Assembly: GCF_004217095.1 (NCBI RefSeq)
Contig: NZ_SHKO01000001.1
Coordinates: forward strand, 1,488,001-1,552,000
DNA: 64,000 nt
Direction of reading: 5' to 3'
Source of the DNA: Advenella incenata
GTDB lineage: Bacteria; Pseudomonadota; Gammaproteobacteria; Burkholderiales; Burkholderiaceae_B
This document shows, in pieces, positions 17,864-26,205 of this stretch. The notes under the pieces were generated by a model. It saw only the letters and a list, made by a program, of their open reading frames with translations. It ran no database searches and had not been told where the DNA came from. Within the stretch, counting starts at the first letter, position 1, and each line of letters begins with the position of its first letter. The position numbers were made by a program, and so were the translations under genes.

Positions 17864-17980
17864 TCAGACAACGTGAAACGCCAACGACTTACCAAGTGTC
17901 TTAAATGCCTGGTCGATTGTATCGACCTTTGTCACCATAAACCCCGGGCCATCGGGTGTCAGCATAAATGGATATTTCAT
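17864..17980 (-). CDS. Small hypothetical protein coupled to the photolyase gene (HicB-like N terminus)
   Basis: A 38-codon ORF whose ATG overlaps the photolyase stop as ATGA, so it would be translated by re-initiation. The product begins MKYPFMLTPDGPGFMVTKVD, which resembles in style the first strands of HicB-like antitoxins, but it stops after about 38 residues, far short of a full HicB (more than 100 aa), and no HicA toxin is seen. It may be a decayed remnant or a genuine short protein. Confidence is low; the evidence is the tight start overlap and the family-like opening. Confidence 0.4.
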   Translation of the reverse strand: MKYPFMLTPDGPGFMVTKVDTIDQAFKTLGKSLAFHVV

Positions 17981-19431
17981 ATTGCGTTCTTTTCTGTCAA
18001 TTCCCCATATCTGGCCAGCGCAATTCTGCGCGCAGCGTTGTGATCCACAATAGGGCGTGGATACGTTCTATCCAGCTCAATCTGCGCGCTCGCCAGTATC
18101 TGATCGCCTGCCGTCCATGGAGCATGGATGTGCTTACCGGATAAGGCCATCAGCTCGGGCACATAACGACGTATGAATTTTCCGTCCGGATCGAATTTCT
18201 GTGATTGGGTGATTGGGTTGAATATACGGAAATAGGGCTGGGCGTCACAACCGGTAGAGGCGGCCCATTGCCAGCCGCCGTTGTTTGCGGCCAGATCAAA
18301 ATCATTCAACTTCAACGCGAAGTATTGCTCACCGCGCTTCCAGTCGATACCCAGGTCCTTGGTCAGAAAGCTGGCAACAATCATGCGCAACCGGTTGTGC
18401 ATATAGCCCGTTTGATTAAGCTGTCGCATGCCTGCATCGACAATCGGATAACCTGTTTCGCCCAGGCACCACGCCAGGAAGTGGCGCTCGGCTTGCGGTC
18501 CGCTTTCCCATTCAATCGCCTCATATTTGGCGTTGAAAGCGTGTTCGACCACCTGCGGATAATGATGCAGGATCATGAAATAAAAGTCTCGCCAGATCAG
18601 CTCGCTCAACCAAGTCTCAGCGCCCTGGTCGCCCGCGGACATTGCCGAAAAGGCGGCCTTGACCAACGTGCGAATAGATACGGTGCCGAACCGCAGGTGC
18701 ACAGATAAATAGCTTGGGCCTCGCAGAGCCGGATAATCACGTTTGGCATCATAGGCCTTCATGCGGGGCAGAAAATCCTGCAGTGCATCCTGGGCGCCGC
18801 TGCTGCCGGCCGGCATCGGCACCGGCTGCGCTGGCGGTTTGAAGCCGATCTCTTCCAGGCACGGGCGTTGCGCCAGTGCTTGCGGGGCAGGCGCCAATGC
18901 GCCCACCAATGATTCGACGGGCACAGCAGCGTAGTGTTCGCTGTGCAAGGTTTTTAGCCAGGCGTTTTTGTAAGCGGTAAATACCTTGTACGGGCGACCT
19001 TGTCCGTTGAGTATTTCGTCGGTTTCAAAAATGACCTGATCCTTGAACAGGAGAAGCGCACGGTTCTCCGACTGCAGCATTGTGCCAACCTGCTGGTCGC
19101 GCTCTTTTGCCTGTGGCTCGTAATCACTGCCGACAAACACTGCCTCTACGTTCAACTGCCGTGCGATGGCCGGGATGATTTGCTGTGGTGTACCGTGACA
19201 CACGATCAGCCCCGAACCTGCTTGCTGCAATTGGCGCTGCAGATCGTCCAGGCATGCATCAATGAATGCCACGCGGCGATCGTCAGGGGGGAGGGTAGAA
19301 AGAATATGGGTGTCGAAGATAAACAGGCAGAACACCGTGTCACATTGACGCAGCGCTTGAAACAGGGGGCGGTTGTCAGTCATGCGCAGGTCACGACGGA
19401 ACCACATCAAACCATGGCTATATTGTTTCAT
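17977..19431 (-). CDS. phrB: Deoxyribodipyrimidine photolyase
   Basis: A 484-residue light-driven enzyme that splits cyclobutane pyrimidine dimers. The N-terminal antenna-chromophore domain opens with LMWFRRDLRMTDNRPL; the C-terminal FAD domain contains SELIWRDFYFMIL, GYPIVDAGMRQLNQTGYMHNRLRM, the Trp-rich NDFDLAANNGGWQWAASTGCDAQPYFRIFNP block that holds FAD and the electron-transfer tryptophans, and FDPDGKFIRRYVPEL. This is a class I CPD photolyase close to E. coli length (472 aa). It is the last recognised gene of a leftward unit; a 38-codon ORF overlaps its stop. Confidence 0.95.
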   Translation of the reverse strand: MKQYSHGLMWFRRDLRMTDNRPLFQALRQCDTVFCLFIFDTHILSTLPPDDRRVAFIDACLDDLQRQLQQAGSGLIVCHGTPQQIIPAIARQLNVEAVFVGSDYEPQAKERDQQVGTMLQSENRALLLFKDQVIFETDEILNGQGRPYKVFTAYKNAWLKTLHSEHYAAVPVESLVGALAPAPQALAQRPCLEEIGFKPPAQPVPMPAGSSGAQDALQDFLPRMKAYDAKRDYPALRGPSYLSVHLRFGTVSIRTLVKAAFSAMSAGDQGAETWLSELIWRDFYFMILHHYPQVVEHAFNAKYEAIEWESGPQAERHFLAWCLGETGYPIVDAGMRQLNQTGYMHNRLRMIVASFLTKDLGIDWKRGEQYFALKLNDFDLAANNGGWQWAASTGCDAQPYFRIFNPITQSQKFDPDGKFIRRYVPELMALSGKHIHAPWTAGDQILASAQIELDRTYPRPIVDHNAARRIALARYGELTEKNAI

Positions 19432-19766
19432 GGGTCAGGTTTTTGGATAAACAATCGTGGAAACACGAGCTTAACTGAATTTCCTGAAAAATACATTGAA
19501 CCGCTCTTGTGCTGGTGTTCTTATCCAGCAGTCCTTTGCGCGGCGGGCACTTGGCCGATTCTGCCCGGTCTTCATTGTTTCCAATGATCAATCACGAGGC
19601 CAGAGGCCGTACCGGAGGTGATGCCGCCCGATGCAGGCGCCTGGCCGCAAGCGGGCGCGCATGCATCGATAGTTCGGGCATTACATGTTGTGTTTGATTT
19701 GACCACAATTGAGATCTCAACCGGGCTCAACAAAGCAGTAGGGCAGGCTGAATATCAGTTGGGGCG
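19432..19766. other. Gene-free stretch between phrB and tetR
   Basis: About 335 bp with no convincing gene on either strand and no strong hairpin with a T-run. It should contain the phrB promoter (leftward) and the end of the tetR transcript. A small hairpin CGTG-gaaa-CACG lies close upstream of phrB. Confidence 0.4.
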
Positions 19767-20471
19767 TTATTTGCTGTCGGACAGAACCAATTTTTCCAGG
19801 TAATCCAGATCCTCACGTACCAGACGCAGCGATTCCCTTACATCCGGCACTTCGGGTCGCCTTGCTGCATCACGCAACAGCGAATTGACAGCCATGTCAG
19901 CCATGATCCCGGCGACATTGGCGCGATCCAGTCTGCCCTCGGGCTTATACCACCAAGCCGACCAGTTGCACATGCCAATCAGACTGAAAGCGGCTACATG
20001 TGCGTCAACCATGCGAAACACGCCTTCCCGGATCCCTCTTTCTATGACATGGCTGAAGTTCTCAAGCACATTACGGCGTGCATTTTGCACTGATATGCGT
20101 TGTTTCGGTGACAAGTCGGCCTCGGTACGATCTGCAACGCGAAACTCTGCAGGGCGGGACAGTATCAGGTCGGCGTGCTGGGTGACCAGCGCGCGCAACG
20201 CCGTCACCGGGTCAAGATCGTCGCGGGCAACCGTGTCGCCGGCCAGTTTGCGCGCCGCACTGAGCACTTCCTCTGTCAGCGATTGCTGAATCTGTTCCTT
20301 GTTCTTGAAATAGTAATACACCGCCGTACGGCTCAATCCCAGCGCTTCGGCAATGTCCTGGATGCTGGTGCCGCCGGTGCCTCGTTCAATGAAAAGCGTT
20401 GCCGCCACATCCAGGATGGCACTGCGTAGCGCTTCTCCTTTGAGCGTAGCCTTTGTAGAAATGTCGTTCAT
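19767..20471 (-). CDS. TetR-family transcriptional regulator of the adjacent aromatic-acid operon
   Basis: A 234-residue repressor. The N-terminal DNA-binding domain is clear: RSAILDVAATLFIERGTGGTSIQDIAEALGLSRTAVYYYFKNKEQI (about residues 16-61). The C-terminal ligand domain is of the type found next to CoA-dependent catabolic operons (e.g. HADLILSRPAEFRVADRTEADLSP), but its ligand cannot be deduced. It starts with a GGAG site and is divergent from the hydrolase-ligase-hydroxylase operon; two matching inverted repeats lie between them. The natural effector is probably an acyl-CoA intermediate or the aromatic acid itself (inference). Confidence 0.9.
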   Translation of the reverse strand: MNDISTKATLKGEALRSAILDVAATLFIERGTGGTSIQDIAEALGLSRTAVYYYFKNKEQIQQSLTEEVLSAARKLAGDTVARDDLDPVTALRALVTQHADLILSRPAEFRVADRTEADLSPKQRISVQNARRNVLENFSHVIERGIREGVFRMVDAHVAAFSLIGMCNWSAWWYKPEGRLDRANVAGIMADMAVNSLLRDAARRPEVPDVRESLRLVREDLDYLEKLVLSDSK

Positions 20472-20544
20472 GTGGTACTCCCTGTCGCAACGCAGCCATT
20501 AAACCCTAGTTGGCTGCCGGTTGTATAGCCCATTATTTTCCTTG

Positions 20545-20564
20545 ATTTGACGGATTCGTCAAAT
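20545..20564. promoter_or_regulatory. Probable TetR operator 1
   Basis: TTGAC-GGATTC-GTCAA at 20547-20562, extended to perfect 8-bp arms (20545-20564). Its centre is exactly 30 bp from the second copy (three helical turns), and it lies between tetR and the operon, suited to controlling both promoters. Confidence 0.75.
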
Positions 20565-20576
20565 ATTAAAATTTAA

Positions 20577-20605
20577 TTGACATTAAAGTCAAATAATTAT
20601 CTAAT
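20577..20605 (+). promoter_or_regulatory. Probable TetR operator 2 overlapping the operon promoter
   Basis: TTGAC-ATTAAA-GTCAA at 20577-20592 repeats the design of operator 1. Its left half is also a perfect -35 box TTGACA (20577-20582); TCTAAT (20600-20605) lies 17 bp downstream as a possible -10. A protein bound here would block RNA polymerase. A further GTCAAAT half-site follows at about 20608. Confidence 0.7.
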
Positions 20606-20648
20606 ATGTCAAATAACACATCGATGATATTTGGAAAGGAGAACGATT

Positions 20649-21908
20649 GTGGCAACAAACCCATCTGCAAATCCGGTTACCGCGGGGTTTCTGAACACGG
20701 ACTGGAATCCACGCGATTTGCCCGCAGGCGCCTCGACACGCAACGTGGTCCTGCGCTGCGCCGATGGCGCCGCCACCTCTGGCTCTCTGTATCAGCCAGC
20801 CGGCAAGCGCTGCAGGACGGTAGTATGCATCATGCATCCACGTGAGTTCATGGCATGCCACTACCTTATTCCAGATATTGTTGCGGCAGGCTGTGCCGCC
20901 TGGTCTCAGGGTGCACGATCAGTGGGCAATGACCTGCGCCTGGAGCATGAATTTGCATTGCATGATGTCACCGCAGGCCTGACCTTTCTGCGTGAACAGG
21001 GATTCGACAATATTGTTCTGCTGGGCAATTCGGGCGGCGCGGGGCTGTATTCGCTTTACGCTGAACAATCGGCACTGCCTGGAGCACAACGGATTGCGCG
21101 CAGCCCGGCAGGAAAGCGCACCGGCTTGGGCGAGCTGGACATGCCTTGCGTTCAGGGCATGGTTTTGGTCGGCCCGCATCCTGGTCAGGGTGCATTGTTA
21201 ATGAATTGTATTGACCCGTCTGTCGCACAGGAGGGTGATGCCTTGTCTGTCGTGCCGCACCTGGACCCGCTGGATCCGGCAAACGGCTACAAGCCGAATG
21301 GGCAGGCGCGTTACTCGGCGCAATTTATCGAACGCTACCGCGCCGGCCAGCACGCCAGGGTGGCTCGCCTGGATGCGATCGCGCATCAAATGATCGACAC
21401 GCGGCTAAAGGCGCGAGAACGGGTGAAAACGCAGGCTGACAGTTCTGCAGATGGCAAACGGCTGGCCGCTCATACACCGGTGTTGATCGTCTGGCGCACA
21501 GATGCAGACTTGCGTTGCCTGGATCTTAGCCTGGATCCTTCTGACCGGCACCCCGGCTCCTTATGGGGAAAAAATCCTTATTCCTCCAACTATGGTGCTG
21601 TGGGGTTCGCCCGTTTTTGTACGCCCGAGAGCTGGCTGTCAACCTGGTCTGCGCTTTCATCCAATGCCAGCCTGTCGCGTACCGCCCCGGCGATCGACAT
21701 ACCATCACTGGTGATCGAATACACGGGTGATCAGGCCTGCTTTCCGGGTGATGTACAGACGATTTACGACGCACTGGCGGCGAACGATAAGCAGCATCTT
21801 CGCATTCGCGGCGACCACCATGGCCGCGCCCTGACCGACGATGAGGAGCCGGGCCGCTATCAGGCCGGTCGCGATCTGGCTCGCTGGTTGCAGGCGCGTT
21901 TTCTTTGA
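20649..21908 (+). CDS. Alpha/beta hydrolase of the aromatic-acid operon
   Basis: A 419-residue alpha/beta-hydrolase. The nucleophile elbow is GNSGGAG with Ser128; likely acid and base partners are the Asp in LVIEYTGDQACFPGD and the His pair in RGDHHGRALTDDE near the C terminus. There is no signal peptide, so it should act in the cytosol. The start is GTG 20649, with AAAGGAG seven bases upstream; the in-frame TTG at 20631 lies before that site and is rejected. It could hydrolyse a ring-fission product, an ester or a thioester; the substrate is unknown. It is first in the TetR-controlled operon, with the VOC gene 23 nt downstream. Confidence 0.8.
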   Translation: MATNPSANPVTAGFLNTDWNPRDLPAGASTRNVVLRCADGAATSGSLYQPAGKRCRTVVCIMHPREFMACHYLIPDIVAAGCAAWSQGARSVGNDLRLEHEFALHDVTAGLTFLREQGFDNIVLLGNSGGAGLYSLYAEQSALPGAQRIARSPAGKRTGLGELDMPCVQGMVLVGPHPGQGALLMNCIDPSVAQEGDALSVVPHLDPLDPANGYKPNGQARYSAQFIERYRAGQHARVARLDAIAHQMIDTRLKARERVKTQADSSADGKRLAAHTPVLIVWRTDADLRCLDLSLDPSDRHPGSLWGKNPYSSNYGAVGFARFCTPESWLSTWSALSSNASLSRTAPAIDIPSLVIEYTGDQACFPGDVQTIYDALAANDKQHLRIRGDHHGRALTDDEEPGRYQAGRDLARWLQARFL

Positions 21909-21931
21909 TTAATGCCTAATGGAGATTTGAC

Positions 21932-22828
21932 ATGACTGTTTTTCACGATACGCCTGGTGCACTGCGGCTGCATGGCGTTGACCATACTGCGAGACCGACC
22001 TGGCGCTTGCGCGAGACGGTCGCGTTTTATCGCGATGTGCTTGGCTTGCGTCTGGCCCATGTTATTTCTGCTCGCGGGTGGGGGCCAGCGAGCCACCCGG
22101 ATTTTCTGCATTTCTTTTTCGATAGCGGCAATGGCAGCACGATCGCGTTTTTCTACTATCTGGGCTCTCAGGAACCTGAAACCATGCGGGGGCGCAGCAG
22201 TATGCGACCATTGCCTGAAGATCATGTCGCAGACGCGACGCATACTGCCTGGCTGGTGCGCAGTGAAGACGAGCTCAAAGCCTGGAAACAAAGGCTTGAG
22301 GATGCGAATCTGGACGTCTCGGTCGAGACGCGTCATGAGGTGATTGAGTCGATCTATGTTCGCGATCCCAATGGCTATTTCATTGAATTTACCCGTAAAT
22401 TGAGACCGTTGGGTCGGGTGGACGAAGTTGACGCCGATCTGACGATACAGGCAGCGATACAGGCCGAAGACAGCGCGCTTTCCAAAGGCGAGCGCATCCG
22501 TCATATTGACGAAGTATGGGCCCGCAAGGCGACATTGCTTGAGCAGCAAGGCGCAATGGCTCAAATGCCGACTGCGGGCGTTCGCATCTTTGTGCCCTGC
22601 GTCGAGGAGTTTGCGCCGCTGGTGCGTGATGCAGAACAACGCGATGACTGTCAGGTTATCAAGAGTGAATATTTCGATTGTATTTGTGCGGACGAGCCGC
22701 TGGAGTTTCGCCGCAAGGTGCTCGGCTTGAAACCCGCTGTGTGGTATGGCCTGTTCACAGGCGGTGTCAGCGGCGTCATTGAAGTGCTGGACCGGGACCG
22801 GGTCCGAATCGTGCCCGCGGCAGGCTGA
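21932..22828 (+). CDS. VOC-superfamily metalloenzyme (extradiol dioxygenase/glyoxalase-like)
   Basis: A 298-residue protein with paired beta-alpha-beta-beta-beta modules. The first half has candidate metal ligands of the 2-His-1-Glu type: His in LHGVDHTARPTWRL, His in DATHTAWLV and Glu in DPNGYFIEFTRKL. The N-terminal RLRETVAFYRDVLGLRL is the typical VOC helix. The last third (about 200-298) is a less typical module (RIFVPCVEEFAPLV). Known members include type I extradiol dioxygenases and glyoxalases, so it is a candidate ring-opening or isomerising enzyme for this operon; that role is inference from context. GGAG precedes the ATG. Confidence 0.8.
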   Translation: MTVFHDTPGALRLHGVDHTARPTWRLRETVAFYRDVLGLRLAHVISARGWGPASHPDFLHFFFDSGNGSTIAFFYYLGSQEPETMRGRSSMRPLPEDHVADATHTAWLVRSEDELKAWKQRLEDANLDVSVETRHEVIESIYVRDPNGYFIEFTRKLRPLGRVDEVDADLTIQAAIQAEDSALSKGERIRHIDEVWARKATLLEQQGAMAQMPTAGVRIFVPCVEEFAPLVRDAEQRDDCQVIKSEYFDCICADEPLEFRRKVLGLKPAVWYGLFTGGVSGVIEVLDRDRVRIVPAAG

Positions 22829-22851
22829 TTTATTGGCAGGAGACAACAGAC

Positions 22852-24540
22852 ATGCAAAATATTCGTTACCCCATAGAGGGTGTTATTTATCATGAAAAGG
22901 AGCGCGCACGCACCTGGTATGACAATGGTGCGTGGCAGCAGCAGACGGTTGGCCACTTGCTGCAAGCCACGGCGCGTCGGTGTCCAGAACGACAAGCGAT
23001 CATCACCGAGGAGGGCAGCGTCACGTTTGCGCAATTGGATGAGCAAACCGAGCGGCTGGCTGCGGCGCTGCTGAACCTGGGCCTGGACCCTGGCGATCGT
23101 GCTATCTTTCAGATGGGCACCACGCTTGAGACCGTCATTGCGTTGCTGGCCTGTTATAAAGCGGGCATCGTACCAGTGTGTTCATTGCCGCAGCACCGGG
23201 AACTGGAAATTGGTCAATTGGTCCGTCAGTCTGGCGCACGCGGATACTTTGTGCAGGCTGACTTTAGCGCCTTTGATCTGGTTGCTTTCGCGCAGCAGAT
23301 GATGTCCGAGCATGCCGGATTGACACAACTGGTTGTGGCGCGCGGGACTTCATCGGCCGGCAACGATATGCGCGCGCTGATCGAGGCCATGCCGCACGCG
23401 CGAGCGCAGGCAATTGTCGCCGAGCACGCACCAGCCTGCGAGGATGTACTGGCGTTCCAGTTGTCTGGTGGCACGACCGGCATTCCAAAAATCATTCCGC
23501 GTTTTCATGCTGAGTACATAGCGCACTCACTTGCCTGTGCGAAGAACTATCAACTTGGCCAAGATGATCGTTTCATTTGGGCTTTGCCGTTATTGCACAA
23601 TGCCGCGCAGGTGTATGTCCTGATGCCGGTCATCGCGATGGGCGTGTCAGCAGTGCTCATGCCCCGGGTCGATGTGCCGCTTATGTTGACGCTGATTGAG
23701 CGGTATCGGGTGACGCGGGCAATTTCAATTGGGCCGATCGCCCCACAATTGATGGCTTATTCCGATCTGGCGCGGCATGACTTGTCGTCGCTACGTCTAT
23801 TTATCACAATGAGCGCAGCCGAGCGACTGGAAGAACATTTGCGCATTCCATGCTCCAACTTGTTCGGTATTACCGAGGGCTTGCTGCTTGGATCACCAGC
23901 CGGTGCAGCGCCTTACCTGCGCCACAAAACGCAGGGCCGCTCGGGCTGCGCCGATGACGAAATCCGCTTGCTGGTGCCCGGGACAGAAGTGGGCGTTGAA
24001 ACGGGACAGATGGGCGAATTGTGTTTTCGCGGTCCTGCTACCGTTCCCGGCTTCTTCGACGCACCGGCAGCCAATGCCCAGGCGTACACGTCTGATGGCT
24101 TTTACCGAACAGGCGACATGATGATAGAGCGGATTGTTGATGGCCGGTCCTATTACAGCTTTGAAGGAAGGTTGCGCGACAACATCAATCGCGGCGGCGA
24201 AAAGATCGGATGTGAAGAGGTTGAATCACTGGTCAGTGCACATCAGGCCATTTCCGAAGCACGTCTTGTCGCCATGCCAGACCCCATTTACGGAGAAAAG
24301 GGCTGCGTCTTCATCACATTGCGGCCTGGTCACGCCGCGCCTTCTGTCCAGGAATTGATGATGTTTCTCGTTGAAAAGGGCTTGGCCAAATATAAGTGTC
24401 CCGAACGCGTCGAGGTGATTGAGGCCTTTCCGGTTACCAAAGTGGGCAAGCTGGACAAAATGATGTTGCGCAGAATGATTGCAGAATTAATCAATCACGA
24501 GGCCCGGCAGGGCACGGGGGAACGTAATGATAAGTACTGA
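22852..24540 (+). CDS. Aryl-AMP/aryl-CoA ligase (EntE/DhbE-like, ANL superfamily)
   Basis: A 562-residue adenylating enzyme. ANL motifs are complete: LSGGTTGIPKIIPR (A3), LFGITEG (A5), FYRTGDMM (A7), GRLRDNINRGGEKIGCEEVE (A8) and the catalytic Lys in VTKVGKLDK (A10). The aryl pocket motif LPLLHNAAQVYV keeps the His-Asn pair that in DhbE/EntE contacts ortho-hydroxybenzoates; the residue six after the His is Tyr instead of the Ser tied to 3-OH recognition in DhbE, so salicylate or a related 2-substituted benzoate is a better guess than 2,3-dihydroxybenzoate. No siderophore carrier or NRPS gene is nearby, so a catabolic CoA-ligase role is likely. It overlaps the thioesterase gene by 14 bp. Confidence 0.85.
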   Translation: MQNIRYPIEGVIYHEKERARTWYDNGAWQQQTVGHLLQATARRCPERQAIITEEGSVTFAQLDEQTERLAAALLNLGLDPGDRAIFQMGTTLETVIALLACYKAGIVPVCSLPQHRELEIGQLVRQSGARGYFVQADFSAFDLVAFAQQMMSEHAGLTQLVVARGTSSAGNDMRALIEAMPHARAQAIVAEHAPACEDVLAFQLSGGTTGIPKIIPRFHAEYIAHSLACAKNYQLGQDDRFIWALPLLHNAAQVYVLMPVIAMGVSAVLMPRVDVPLMLTLIERYRVTRAISIGPIAPQLMAYSDLARHDLSSLRLFITMSAAERLEEHLRIPCSNLFGITEGLLLGSPAGAAPYLRHKTQGRSGCADDEIRLLVPGTEVGVETGQMGELCFRGPATVPGFFDAPAANAQAYTSDGFYRTGDMMIERIVDGRSYYSFEGRLRDNINRGGEKIGCEEVESLVSAHQAISEARLVAMPDPIYGEKGCVFITLRPGHAAPSVQELMMFLVEKGLAKYKCPERVEVIEAFPVTKVGKLDKMMLRRMIAELINHEARQGTGERNDKY

Positions 24541-25003
24541 GTACGTTGTGAACGAAGCGCCGTTTGTGATTCGTCGACGGGTCAAGTGGGGCGATTGCGA
24601 TCCTGCAGGGGTGGTCTACACCGTCACATTCAGCGAGTATGTCATCTCGGCTGCTGAGCTTTTTTACGGCCACCTGCTGGGTGGCACACCGCAGCGCGTG
24701 AAGGACGAGCATGGCTTTGGCACGCCAACGCGTGCTTTGGCCTTTGATTTTCGCGCCTCACTCTGGCCTGATGAAGAGTTTGACATGGCTGTCTATGTTG
24801 AAAATATCGGCCAGCGAACTTATACCTTGCACATCGCCGGTAGTGTGCGTGGTCAGGCAGCGTTCGATGCACGATTGACGCCCATTTGTGTGGCTCGCGG
24901 CGAGCGCCGGGCCATTGCCTTGCCCGACATACTGCGCGATGCGCTGCTCGGCTATCAGCATGACTGCGAACAGCAGGCGCCATATGGGAGTACGAACCAA
25001 TGA
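24527..25003 (+). CDS. Acyl-CoA thioesterase, hotdog fold (4-hydroxybenzoyl-CoA thioesterase type)
   Basis: A 158-residue single-hotdog protein. RRRVKWGDCDPAGVVYTVTFSEYV is the 4HBT signature with the catalytic Asp, followed by the long helix and the FDFRASLWPDEEFDMAVYVENIG strands. It should release an aromatic acid from CoA in the cytosol, as expected after hydroxylation of a CoA-activated aromatic acid. The start overlaps the ligase end and its stop overlaps the flavoprotein start (ATGA), so ligase, thioesterase and hydroxylase are translationally coupled, which argues for one pathway. Confidence 0.87.
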   Translation: MISTEYVVNEAPFVIRRRVKWGDCDPAGVVYTVTFSEYVISAAELFYGHLLGGTPQRVKDEHGFGTPTRALAFDFRASLWPDEEFDMAVYVENIGQRTYTLHIAGSVRGQAAFDARLTPICVARGERRAIALPDILRDALLGYQHDCEQQAPYGSTNQ

Positions 25004-26166
25004 AGATTGCAGTTATTGGCGCCGGCCCCGCCGGCCTGTATTTTTCTCTCCTGGCAAAGAAACAGGATCCTGCCCATGATATACGGGTTTATGAGCAAAA
25101 TCCGCGAGGCGCCACCTACGGTTGGGGCGTGGTATTTTCCGACGTGGGACTGGCTTTCCTGCGTGAGGCCGATCCTGCATTTTTCGACACATTCGTGGCG
25201 CATCACGAGCGCTGCGACTATATGCAGATTATTCACCAGGGTACGAGTGTCCAGGTGCACGGCAATCATTTCTCACGCACCGCGAGACTGGATATGCTGG
25301 ATGTCCTGGAGCAGGCATGCCTGCGGGCCGGCGTGCAAATCGAGCACGATTGTCGCATTGACGATATTGAACAGCTGGCTGCCGAGGTTGATATGGTGGT
25401 GGCGGCAGATGGCAGCAATAGCGCAGTTCGCAAGCAATACACCGATCAATTCCGCCCGAGTTTTGAGCGCCGCCGCAATAAATTTGCCTGGTATGGAACG
25501 CATCAGCGCTTTCATCCTGTCTCGCTGATCTTTCGTGAAACGGACCATGGCATTTTTATTGCGCACAGTTATCAATACAGTGCGACGTTAAGTACGTTTC
25601 TGGTCGAGGTAGACCCGGATACCTGGCACCGCGCTGGCCTGGATGTTGCCAGCGAAGAGCAGAGTCGTCGCTATTGTGCCGAGGTTTTTCGCGCCGATCT
25701 GGGCGCGAACGAACTGCTGACCAATCGCTCTCTGTGGTTTGAAGCAAATATCGTTCGTAATGAAAACTGGTCATACCGTAACATCGTCTTGCTGGGCGAT
25801 GCCTTGCGGACGGTTCATTTTTCGCTTGGTTCAGGTACCCGCATGGCCATGCAGGATGCCATCGCACTCAATGAGGGACTGCGGCAATATCCGGGCGATG
25901 CCCAGGCTGCATTTGGCGTATTCGAATCCCGGCGCAGGCAGGCCTCATCCAATTTCCAGCATGCAGCAGCACGCAGCCTGGACTGGTACGAGAACGTCGC
26001 GGACAAGATGCAGCTGGATCCGGTGTCCTTTGCCTATGACTACATGAGACGCACCGGGCAGGTCAGCCATGATGATTTGCGCCAACGGGATCCGGGTTTT
26101 ACTGCCGCCTATGAGCTAAGGCATCCCACCGAGTTTCCACAGAATGCATATGACGTAAACAATTAA
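25000..26166 (+). CDS. FAD-dependent aryl-CoA monooxygenase (salicylyl-CoA 5-hydroxylase-like)
   Basis: A 388-residue group A flavoprotein hydroxylase. GAGPAG at residues 7-12 binds FAD; TYGWGVVFSD, the VDMVVAADGSNSAVRK block, KFAWYGTHQRFHPVSLIF and the second FAD motif LLGDALRTVHFSLGSGTRMAMQDA are those of the salicylyl-CoA 5-hydroxylase and 2-aminobenzoyl-CoA monooxygenase group, which act on CoA thioesters. It is a single-domain enzyme without the reductase extension of 2-aminobenzoyl-CoA monooxygenase/reductase. With the ligase and thioesterase it would turn salicylate into gentisate by way of the CoA esters; substrate identity is inferred, not seen. GGGAG precedes its coupled ATG. Confidence 0.87.
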   Translation: MKIAVIGAGPAGLYFSLLAKKQDPAHDIRVYEQNPRGATYGWGVVFSDVGLAFLREADPAFFDTFVAHHERCDYMQIIHQGTSVQVHGNHFSRTARLDMLDVLEQACLRAGVQIEHDCRIDDIEQLAAEVDMVVAADGSNSAVRKQYTDQFRPSFERRRNKFAWYGTHQRFHPVSLIFRETDHGIFIAHSYQYSATLSTFLVEVDPDTWHRAGLDVASEEQSRRYCAEVFRADLGANELLTNRSLWFEANIVRNENWSYRNIVLLGDALRTVHFSLGSGTRMAMQDAIALNEGLRQYPGDAQAAFGVFESRRRQASSNFQHAAARSLDWYENVADKMQLDPVSFAYDYMRRTGQVSHDDLRQRDPGFTAAYELRHPTEFPQNAYDVNN

Positions 26167-26205
26167 ATAACAGACCCGATAACCATCCATTCAATTGGAG
26201 GAGAC

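Noticed and set aside
20631-20648. TTG start for the alpha/beta hydrolase
   Set aside because: It lies upstream of the AAAGGAG site that serves GTG 20649, so the ribosome-binding site would be inside the coding region.
21860-22846. 328-codon leftward ORF antisense to the VOC gene
   Set aside because: Covers the VOC gene exactly and lacks motifs or a plausible start; the sense ORF has SD, operon spacing and VOC signatures.
24527-25003. Siderophore role for the EntE-like ligase and neighbouring genes
   Set aside because: No isochorismate synthase, carrier protein, NRPS or TonB receptor is nearby, and the thioesterase and CoA-type hydroxylase fit catabolism better.
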